Assembly (NCBI GenBank): GCA_028284325.1
Contig: JANQRX010000012.1
Coordinates: 124,001-188,000 of the forward strand
DNA length: 64,000 nt
Direction of reading: 5' to 3'
Source of the DNA: Bauldia sp.
Lineage (GTDB): Bacteria; Pseudomonadota; Alphaproteobacteria; Rhizobiales; Kaistiaceae
Part shown: positions 57,390-64,000 of the stretch, one piece after another
Position numbering within the stretch: position 1 is the stretch's first letter
Layout of the letters: each line of letters opens with the position of its first letter
Notes under the pieces: generated by a model
The model's input: only the letters and a program-made list of their open reading frames with translations
Told to the model about the DNA's origin: nothing
Databases searched by the model: none
Program-made: the position numbers and the translations under genes

Positions 57390-57827
57390 TCAGATCGCCG
57401 TGCCCGGATCCCGGGTGATCTGGACGCCATTGATCCGCCAGGTGCCGTCCGGCTGCTGCTGGACCGCGTAGGCCGCGACCCAGCTATTGCCCTTGGGGCC
57501 GACGAGGAAGACCTGCTGCAGGAGCGACCCGCCGATCTCGACGATCTCGCCGAAGGCCACCTGTTGGGCGCGATAGACGGCCGGGTAGCCGCGCTCGACC
57601 ATCACCATGAAGCGCTCGGAGGTCTGGAACAGCGACCGGATCGTGGGCGAGGCGAAGGCGAACGCGGCCTCGCCGTCGTCCTGCAGGAACGCAGCGATCT
57701 GGTCGCGGATCATCATCTGGATCGACGCCCGGTCCGCCTCGCCCGGTGGCTCGGCGAGCGCACTCGTGGCGAGTATGGCAGCGCCGGCGACTATGGCGAT
57801 GGCGAGCGGACGCAACGGTTTCGGCAT
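57390..57827 (-). CDS. DUF4864 secreted protein
   Basis: A 145-residue exported protein with a signal peptide (LAIAIVAGAAILATSALA). The mature part has the DUF4864 pattern: IQMMIRDQIAAFLQDDGEAA, AFAFASPTIRSLF, and GTWRINGVQI near the end, a cystatin/NTF2-like fold. Function unknown; common in alphaproteobacteria. ATG at 57827 starts the signal; upstream in-frame sequence overlaps the amidotransferase gene. Confidence 0.85.
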   Translation of the reverse strand: MPKPLRPLAIAIVAGAAILATSALAEPPGEADRASIQMMIRDQIAAFLQDDGEAAFAFASPTIRSLFQTSERFMVMVERGYPAVYRAQQVAFGEIVEIGGSLLQQVFLVGPKGNSWVAAYAVQQQPDGTWRINGVQITRDPGTAI

Positions 57828-57898
57828 GGGCCCCGTCTCCTTCTCCGTCGTGAAGGAGATAGCTCCGGAACCTGTCGCGGCAAGCCCGGTCGCGGGCG

Positions 57899-58633
57899 TC
57901 AGCGATAGGTGGCCACGAAACGGCGCAGGATGCGCTCCGGCACCTCCACCTGCTCGCGGCGACACATGGCGATCAGCCGGTCGGCGTCCTCCGGCGGAAA
58001 GTAGCCGTAGTCGCGATAGGTGCGAATGCGCAGCTCGAACACCTCGGGGTCGGCCTCGGGGTGAAACTGCGTCGCGTAGACGTTGCGCCCGTGGCGGATC
58101 ATCTGGAACGGACAGGCGGCCGACGACAGCAGGTGGACGCAGCCCGGCGGCAGGGCCTGCACCGCCTCCTTGTGGCCGACGAACGCCTTGAAGCGGGCTG
58201 GAACACCGTCGAGCAGCGGATCGTCGCGTCCCGCCTCGGTGACCTCGCACAACGACGCGCCCACGTCTTCGCCGTAGCGCTCCTTGCTCACCGGCGCCCC
58301 GAGGTGATGGGCGAGGATGCCGATGCCGTAGCAGCACCCCATGAAGGGCACGTCGCGCGCGGTGATCTCGGGCATGAGGCCGAGCACCGCGTCCTCGATC
58401 CGCTTTTCGATCGGCGCCTTCCTGTCGTCGGGGTCGCTCACGCAGCCCGGCCCGCCGCCGACGATGACGCCGGCGTAGTCGTCGAGGTCGAGATGGGCCT
58501 CGAGCGCCGTCTGGTCGAGGCGCACCCGGCGCGTCTCGGCCGCCTCCAGCCCGCTCTTGGCCAGGATCGCCGCGTACTCGTTGTCGGAAGCGACGGTCTC
58601 CGGGCGAAGCTGCAGGATGAGAAACGGTTTCAT
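57899..58633 (-). CDS. Class I glutamine amidotransferase
   Basis: A 244-residue GMP-synthase-like glutamine amidotransferase. GVIVGGGPGCV, the nucleophile elbow GCCYGIG (Cys101), and the catalytic His in ATQFHPEAD are visible. Such stand-alone enzymes hydrolyse glutamine or gamma-glutamyl compounds; the substrate is unassigned. Start at 58633 gives MKPFLILQLRPE. It lies 71 bp upstream of the DUF4864 gene on the same strand. Confidence 0.88.
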   Translation of the reverse strand: MKPFLILQLRPETVASDNEYAAILAKSGLEAAETRRVRLDQTALEAHLDLDDYAGVIVGGGPGCVSDPDDRKAPIEKRIEDAVLGLMPEITARDVPFMGCCYGIGILAHHLGAPVSKERYGEDVGASLCEVTEAGRDDPLLDGVPARFKAFVGHKEAVQALPPGCVHLLSSAACPFQMIRHGRNVYATQFHPEADPEVFELRIRTYRDYGYFPPEDADRLIAMCRREQVEVPERILRRFVATYR

Positions 58634-58873
58634 CGGGCGGGGAAGGCAGGAAGGCGGGTCGGTGGGCAGGTCGGCGGGTCGGCGCGCACCTTGTCCGCAT
58701 GCGGGGCGGTTCGTCAACGGGGCTGTCACCAGCGATCACGTAATGCGCGGGCCGACATGCACCGGCGCGACGCCGGCTGCCGATGGAGGGCGTTGGCACC
58801 GACCATCATTGACCGCCGCGGGGGCCGTGCTTACGTTCCGCGGCGACGGCGGGCCTTAGAGCCTGAGTCGTGC

Positions 58874-58949
58874 GAGCGCGTAGCTCAGTTGGTAGAGCAA
58901 CTGACTTTTAATCAGTAGGTCCTCGGTTCGAGCCCGAGCGCGCTCACCA
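58874..58949 (+). tRNA. tRNA-Lys (anticodon UUU)
   Basis: A 76 nt cloverleaf: acceptor arms GAGCGCG/CGCGCTC, D-loop AGTTGGTA, anticodon stem ACTGA/TCAGT with loop CTTTTAA (TTT at 58907-58909), T-arm CTCGG-TTCGAGC-CCGAG, discriminator A and encoded CCA at 58947-58949. All stems pair without mismatch. Confidence 0.97.
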
Positions 58950-59198
58950 ATAGCCTGAGACTCGATAGAGTTTGTAAGGTGGATATTATTGGACCTTGGC
59001 GGAGAAGGCCTCATCTCCGACGCCTTCTGGCGTTCCCGGTGGGCCGGACGTGGTTTCGTCTAGCTGAGTGGCTTGATTGCTCCATCGGAGAGCAATCCTT
59101 TCGTAGTTCGCAAACAGCGGAGCGTGATAACTGCAATCGCCGCTATCGCATTTCCATCGCTCACGCTGAATGAAGTCCGCTGCAGCGTTCCAATCGCG

Positions 59199-59236
59199 TA
59201 CGAAAGGATGCCCCGTTCACGGGCGCTCCTTTCGTA
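59199..59236. repeat. Hairpin at the end of the IS3 remnant
   Basis: TACGAAAGGA at 59199-59208 pairs with TCCTTTCGTA at 59227-59236, with further GC pairing inside. It lies where the transposase coding sequence ends; the motif CCTTTCGTAGTT also recurs at 59098. Probably scar sequence from insertion-element decay. Confidence 0.5.
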
Positions 59237-59466
59237 GTTGACGGGGGACTGGTAGCCGCGGGCCGAGTGGCGCCGGCCGGGATTGTACCATCCTCGATGA
59301 ACTGGAAGACGGCCATGCGGGCCTCGGCCTTGGTCTGGAACTCGCGGCGATCGAGGAGCTCGCATTCCAGGGTCGCGAAGAAGCTCTCGCACATCGCATT
59401 GTCACAGGCATCGCCGACCGATTCCATGGATGGGCGAACGCCTGCGCTTGACGCTCGTCCGCCGAG
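59225..59466 (-). pseudogene. IS3-family transposase C-terminal remnant (frameshifted)
   Basis: In one minus-strand frame the fragment reads AGVRPSMESVGDACDNAMCE then SFFATLECELLDR and AVFQFIED, the DDE-type integrase core end of IS3 transposases. At about 59287-59290 one base is missing, and the reading continues in the next frame as WYNPGRRHSARGYQSP ending in VNYER. The rest of the element is absent. A second similar NYER end (NYERIALRWSNQ) appears near 59095-59115, so more than one insertion or a duplication occurred next to tRNA-Lys. Confidence 0.85.
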
Positions 59467-59800
59467 CAACGTCAGCAAAGCGGTGATGCATTTCTTTGAC
59501 TTGTGGTCTGCAGCGACCGTCGGTGCGCGCCGTTGACGTGTGGTGTGTACCCATGTCGGTCGGCGGCCGGACAGGTCGCGAGAACGCACGTCCACTCTCT
59601 ATAACCTGCTGACTTATCTATGGAATTATCTGGTTCTCAGACGCCATAGGTTCGGCCAAGCTACGTAGTCCATAGACGCGCTACACATGTATCGTAGAAA
59701 AAAATGTAGTTGAACTACCTTGACGGAGAAGGGGACGTTCGACAATCATGCTCGTCCGACGGGCCGTTCAGGTCCGTCGATCCAACAGTGGGGAGGACTG

Positions 59801-61834
59801 ATGAAAACGCTCATGCAAGTGGTTTGCGCGGCGTCGCTCGCCGTTGCGCCGGTCGCCTTGTCCGGTTTGGCGCACGCCGAGGACGGTGGCACAAAGGTCT
59901 TTGTCGATACCGGGATTCCGGAGAGCTGGTTTGGGGGGTTTCAGACCGCGTCTGACCTGGGCATCACGGACTTCAAGGAAGCGCCCAGCCTGAAAGCGAT
60001 GGTCGACGCCGGCGACTTGCCGCCGGTTGCCGAACGGTTGCCGGCCGATCCGCCGGTGGTGGAACCGTATGGTGCGGTCGGGAACTACGGCGGCACGGCC
60101 CTGATCTGGGCGCAGGAACGCGACTACCGCGGCGACACGATGACCTTCAACTGGCCCGAATCGGGCGGAGACTTTCCGGCCGGGCGACCGACTCCGGATG
60201 GTCAGCAAGTGGTCCCGTACGGATTGGCCGGCTGGTCCTACAACGACGACGCAACCGAGATGACGATCAACTTCCGTGAGGGCCTGAAATGGTCGGACGG
60301 CGTCGAGGTGACGGCCGATGACTTCATGTTCTGGTGGGAACACGTCGCCACCAAGCGTGAACTCTCGCCCGTCACGCCGGACAAGTTGCGCCCGGTTGGC
60401 GTCGCCAATGTCGAGAAGCTGGACGACTATACCGTCAAGATCACCTGGCTGGCGCCGAATCCACGAGCCCACGAACAGTTCTACGTTCGTCTGTGGCCGG
60501 CGCGGCCCTTCAACCCGGCCCACTTCATGAAGCAGTACCATCCTGACTTCATTGGCGAGGAAGAAGCGAATCGCCTGGCCGAGGAAGCCGGATACGAAAA
60601 CTGGGGCAAGTTCTACATCGCGCTCGCAAGCCGCAACCGCGGGGGCCTGGCCGATCGTCCCGACCTGCCTTTCCAGACTCCGACCGTGCGTCCGTTCCTC
60701 TACGTCGAGCGAACCGCCCAGGGCATGTTGTGGAAGCGCAATCCTTACTGGCCCTTCGTGGACACGGAAGGCAATCAGCTTCCCTACATCGACGAGATCC
60801 GCATCAGCCTCGCGGGCAGCCCGCAGATTGCGGTCGCGAAGATGGTGACCGGCGAAGCCGACATCTCGTCGCGCTTCACGCAGACCGTCGATATCCCGAG
60901 CTACAAGGCCAATGAAGAGCGCGGTGGCTACACCACCCATCTCTATCATCGCGTCTACGGTTCCGACGTATCGCTGCAGCTCAACCTGTCCCATCCTGAC
61001 GATGACATGAGAGAGCTCTTCTGGAATCCGAAGTTCCGGCAGGCGCTTTCCCACGCCCTTGATCGCGACGAGATCAACAACAAGGTGTACTACGGCGAAG
61101 CCAACGTCATGCAGGCAACCATTCCGCCGACCAGCCAGTTCTTCAAGCCGGAATACGCGGAAGCCTTCGTGGCGTACGATCCCGCCAAGGCCAACGCGCT
61201 GCTGGACGAAATCGGCATGGTCGACACCGATGGCGACGGCTGGCGGGAGATGCCGAACGGCGAACCGTTCAATCCCGAACTGGTCCACGCTCCGATCGGT
61301 ATCGATCCGGCACCGGTGGTAGAGCTGTGGAAGCCGATGTTCGACGACATCGGGCTCGAGATCGAGATCAAGGCGATCAGTCGCGAACTCCACGACACCA
61401 TGTGGCCGGCCAATGAGGGCGACATGCACGCCCTTCTGATGGACCAGCTCACCGATACGTCGTTCGGTGTCGCCGACAAGGACTTCTCGCCGGCCGGTGA
61501 GGACGAGGGCAAGGACACGCCGTGGCCTGCTTACCGCACCTGGTACATCACCAACGGTGAGCGGGGCATGGAACCGCCGGCCATCCTCCAGGACACGATT
61601 GCCTGGCGCGATACGCTTGCGACCTCACCGGATGGGTCGGCGCGTGCCGAGGCGGCCACGAACCTCTTGCAAACGCAGGCGGAGAACCTTTGGTACATTG
61701 GTACGGTGTCGATGGCGCCGCACCCGGTTCTCGTGTCGAACCGTCTCAGGAATGTGCCCAACAAGGGGCTGTGGGACTGGCGTATGACCTACATGGGCCA
61801 GATGCTGTCTCACCAGTTCTACATCGAGGAATAG
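59801..61834 (+). CDS. ABC transporter substrate-binding protein (family 5, peptide-type)
   Basis: A 677-residue periplasmic solute-binding protein of the extracellular family 5 (dipeptide/oligopeptide/nickel) group. Signal peptide MKTLMQVVCAASLAVAPVA ends near AHA. Family features are the TINFREGLKWSDGVEVTADD segment (shown as LKWSDGVEVTADDF), LRQALSHALDRDEI (here FRQALSHALDRDEIN) and YGEANVMQATIPP. It is longer than typical DppA, as in members that bind larger ligands. GGGGAGG lies 5 nt upstream of the ATG. It heads an operon with two permeases. Confidence 0.9.
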   Translation: MKTLMQVVCAASLAVAPVALSGLAHAEDGGTKVFVDTGIPESWFGGFQTASDLGITDFKEAPSLKAMVDAGDLPPVAERLPADPPVVEPYGAVGNYGGTALIWAQERDYRGDTMTFNWPESGGDFPAGRPTPDGQQVVPYGLAGWSYNDDATEMTINFREGLKWSDGVEVTADDFMFWWEHVATKRELSPVTPDKLRPVGVANVEKLDDYTVKITWLAPNPRAHEQFYVRLWPARPFNPAHFMKQYHPDFIGEEEANRLAEEAGYENWGKFYIALASRNRGGLADRPDLPFQTPTVRPFLYVERTAQGMLWKRNPYWPFVDTEGNQLPYIDEIRISLAGSPQIAVAKMVTGEADISSRFTQTVDIPSYKANEERGGYTTHLYHRVYGSDVSLQLNLSHPDDDMRELFWNPKFRQALSHALDRDEINNKVYYGEANVMQATIPPTSQFFKPEYAEAFVAYDPAKANALLDEIGMVDTDGDGWREMPNGEPFNPELVHAPIGIDPAPVVELWKPMFDDIGLEIEIKAISRELHDTMWPANEGDMHALLMDQLTDTSFGVADKDFSPAGEDEGKDTPWPAYRTWYITNGERGMEPPAILQDTIAWRDTLATSPDGSARAEAATNLLQTQAENLWYIGTVSMAPHPVLVSNRLRNVPNKGLWDWRMTYMGQMLSHQFYIEE

Positions 61835-61900
61835 CGGTTCCGAACTGAGAAACCTCCCGCGGCGCGCTGTTGCGCCGCGGGAACCAGCCACGGACCAGCT

Positions 61901-62887
61901 ATGACTGCCTACATCATCCGGCGGTTGATCTACATGATCCCGACCGTCTTCGTCATCAGTGTCATCTCCTTTCTGATTATCCAGGCGCCGCCCGGTGATT
62001 TTCTCACCGTCTACATGGCGGAGCTGCAAGAGACGCTCGGACCGCTCTCGCTGGAAGAGCTAGAATTTCTGCGGCACCAGTACGGGCTCGATCAGCCCAT
62101 GTGGGAGCAGTATTTCCGCTGGATCTGGAACATCATCACTGAGGGTGACTTCGGTCCGAGCCTGGCGCAGGAACGCCCGGTCCGCGAAATCCTGATCGAG
62201 CGCATTCCACTGACGATCGGCATCACCTTTCTGACCCTGGCCTTCACCTGGATCGTCGCGATCCCGCTCGGCGTCTATTCGGCGGTGAAGCAGTATTCCA
62301 TGTTCGATTACTCGTTCACCTTCGCAGCGTTCCTGGGGCGCTCGATTCCCGAGTTCATGCTGGCCCTAGTGCTGATGTACATGGCCTATTCCTTCTTCGG
62401 GTGGAGCCTCGGCGGGCTCTACTCCCCGGAGTATCAGTTTGCTCCCTGGTCGTGGGGCAAGGTCGTCGATCTCGCCAAACACCTGTTGCTGCCGGTCATC
62501 GTGATCGGTGCATCGGGGACCGCCTTCATGGTGCGCGTGCTGCGCGGCATGGTGCTCGACGAGCTGGGCAAGCTTTACGTCCAGACCGCACGCGCCAAGG
62601 GCCTGGCCGAGCGCGTGGTGATCTGGAAGCACGTCTTCCGCATCTCCTTCCTGCCGATCGTCTCGACCGTGGGCTGGCTGCTACCGCAGCTGGTGTCCGG
62701 CGAGATCATCGCGTCGATCGTTCTCAATCTCCCGACAACCGGGTCGGCCATGTTCAACGCGTTGCGCGATCAGGACATGTATCTGGCCGGCAGCTTCGTG
62801 CTGATCCTTTCGATGCTCACCGTTATCGGAACGCTTGTCTCCGACATCCTGCTGGCGGTGATCGATCCGAGGATTCGCTATGACTGA
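61901..62887 (+). CDS. ABC transporter permease (DppB-like)
   Basis: A 328-residue inner-membrane permease with about six helices. MTAYIIRRLIYMIPTVF is the DppB/OppB-type start; the coupling EAA loop is DELGKLYVQTARAKGLAERV; LPTTGSAMFNALRDQD is a late family segment. It lies 66 bp after the binding-protein gene and overlaps the next permease by 8 bp. Confidence 0.92.
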   Translation: MTAYIIRRLIYMIPTVFVISVISFLIIQAPPGDFLTVYMAELQETLGPLSLEELEFLRHQYGLDQPMWEQYFRWIWNIITEGDFGPSLAQERPVREILIERIPLTIGITFLTLAFTWIVAIPLGVYSAVKQYSMFDYSFTFAAFLGRSIPEFMLALVLMYMAYSFFGWSLGGLYSPEYQFAPWSWGKVVDLAKHLLLPVIVIGASGTAFMVRVLRGMVLDELGKLYVQTARAKGLAERVVIWKHVFRISFLPIVSTVGWLLPQLVSGEIIASIVLNLPTTGSAMFNALRDQDMYLAGSFVLILSMLTVIGTLVSDILLAVIDPRIRYD

Positions 62888-64000
62888 TCCCGGACGCGAA
62901 AAGCCACTCGAAATCGCGCCCGTCAAGGAGCCGGTGGCGGCAGCCGCCGACACGGACGCGCTGGCTGCAGACGATCAGGGCGCGCACCGTGCCGCCGAGA
63001 CGCAATGGCGACTCATCATCCGCCGGTTCCGGCGCCATCGCCTGGCCGTCATCAGTTTCTGGACGCTGGTCGTCATGTACATCGTCGGGGTCGCGGCGCC
63101 GGAGTTCTTTGCACCCTACGGTGCCTGGACCGAATTTGACGATACCTACCTGCCGCCGCATGAGGTGAGGATCATCGACGCGGAAGGCAATCTGCGGGCC
63201 CCCTTTGTCTACGACTGGATCAAGGAAAGGGATCCGGAAACCTGGCAATTCACCTACACGCCTGACACCAGCGTCCGGTATCCGATCAAGCTGTTCCATC
63301 GCGGCGGCGAGTATGTGCTGTGGGGGCTCTTCAAGTCAGACCTCCATCTCTTCGGCGTCGACGCGCCGGGCAAGTACAACATGATCGGCACCGATGCGCT
63401 CGGCCGCGACCTTTTGAGCCGCACGATCCATGCCTGCCGTGTGTCGCTGACCATCGGCTTTGTCGGTGTCTTCATCAGCCTGATCCTAGGGCTGTTGCTC
63501 GGTGGGCTTTCGGGACTGATCGGCGGGGTGGTCGATGACATCATCCAGCGTATCATCGAGGCTCTCCAGGCGATTCCGCAACTGCCGCTCTGGCTGGCGC
63601 TGGCGGCTGCCGTGCCCCGTTCGTGGAGCGCGGTCGAGGTCTACTTCGCCATCACGGTGATTCTCTCGCTGATGGCCTGGACCGGCCTGGCGCGGGTGGT
63701 GCGTTCCAAGTTCATCTCGCTCAGGGAAGAGGACTACGTGACAGCCGCGCGCGGCTACAACGCGCCCACGATGACGCTGATCGGCCGGCATCTGGTGCCG
63801 AACTTCATGAGCTACATCATCGTCAGCCTGACGCTGGCGATCCCTGCCATGATCCTCGCCGAAACCTCGCTGAGCTTCCTGGGCGTCGGACTGCGGCCAC
63901 CGGTGGTGAGCCTCGGCGTTCTGCTTCAGAAGGCGCAGAGCTTCCAGAACGTCCAGCTGTTCCCGTGGCTCTTGTCGCCCGGCCTGGTCGTCGTGGTTGT
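62880..64000 (+). CDS. ABC transporter permease (DppC-like), partial at window end
   Basis: The open frame from ATG 62880 runs to the end of the window (373 codons seen). After a 45-residue charged leader come a first helix (LAVISFWTLVVMYIVGVAAP) and, after an extended periplasmic loop, NMIGTDALGRDLLSRTIHAC, the DppC signature. The EAA loop is EEDYVTAARGYNAPTMTLIG. The long loop between helix 1 and the signature (about 110 residues) is larger than in classical DppC. ATPase genes presumably follow outside the window. Confidence 0.92.
   Translation, partial: MTDPGREKPLEIAPVKEPVAAAADTDALAADDQGAHRAAETQWRLIIRRFRRHRLAVISFWTLVVMYIVGVAAPEFFAPYGAWTEFDDTYLPPHEVRIIDAEGNLRAPFVYDWIKERDPETWQFTYTPDTSVRYPIKLFHRGGEYVLWGLFKSDLHLFGVDAPGKYNMIGTDALGRDLLSRTIHACRVSLTIGFVGVFISLILGLLLGGLSGLIGGVVDDIIQRIIEALQAIPQLPLWLALAAAVPRSWSAVEVYFAITVILSLMAWTGLARVVRSKFISLREEDYVTAARGYNAPTMTLIGRHLVPNFMSYIIVSLTLAIPAMILAETSLSFLGVGLRPPVVSLGVLLQKAQSFQNVQLFPWLLSPGLVVVV

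Noticed and set aside
55831-57471. 546-codon plus-strand frame overlapping tgt
   Set aside because: Same length class of GC-driven shadow; tgt in the other frame has all family motifs.

Overview
The window is GC-rich chromosomal DNA from an alphaproteobacterium. Gene order points to the Hyphomicrobiales/Rhodospirillales side of the class: dgt-argS-SPOR-nagZ-scpA-scpB-tatABC-serS-surE-pcm-nlpD-like, then yajC-secD-secF-Mth938-phytoene-synthase-like-trmFO-DUF1127, and later uvrA/ssb-gyrA-coaD-ppi-ppi-queA-tgt. Lineage is inferred from synteny, GTTCN7GTTC-type LexA boxes and a DUF1127-linked RNA; no marker gene settles the genus.

Region 1 (1-25.4 kb) is conserved core: DNA repair (xthA), purine salvage (amn), Fe-S assembly (erpA), a dGTPase-like protein, two tRNA synthetases, peptidoglycan recycling (nagZ), chromosome segregation (scpAB), Tat and Sec export, an NlpD-like amidase activator, and homologues of two mitochondrial complex I assembly factors (NDUFAF3-like and NDUFAF6-like) directly behind secDF. 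A hairpin-dense element with terminal inverted repeats fills the gap before a DUF427 gene. Behind trmFO lies a DUF1127 gene followed by three hairpins whose loops all carry a CUCC-rich anti-Shine-Dalgarno motif; I call this a cuckoo/CcsR-type small RNA.

Region 2 (25.5-34.4 kb) is more accessory: a YjbQ protein, a large secreted protein with a lyase-like domain and a peptidoglycan-binding domain, a small HTH regulator with its membrane partner, a methyltransferase, an oxidoreductase, a divergent LysR/DoxX pair, a broken HigA antitoxin fragment, and a compositionally distinct two-gene module that I read as a DarT1-type DNA ADP-ribosyltransferase toxin with its NADAR-family antitoxin. The two module genes overlap by 8 bp and a perfect palindrome sits at the promoter end.

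Region 3 (34.4-57.1 kb) carries uvrA and ssb, each with its own LexA box, but pushed apart by an SMR pump gene and a Ku/LigD non-homologous end-joining pair. After ssb come a class III adenylate cyclase with TolB-like and TPR segments, an AT-rich islet with two orphan genes, a cation efflux protein, an acetate-type transporter, then gyrA, two small secreted proteins, coaD, two cyclophilins, queA and tgt.

Region 4 (57.1-64 kb) holds a DUF4864 protein, a class I glutamine amidotransferase, a tRNA-Lys(UUU), a decayed IS3-family transposase tail, and the start of a peptide-type ABC transporter operon that runs off the end. At least ten copies of two palindromic repeat units are scattered in intergenic gaps from 29.9 to 57.4 kb.
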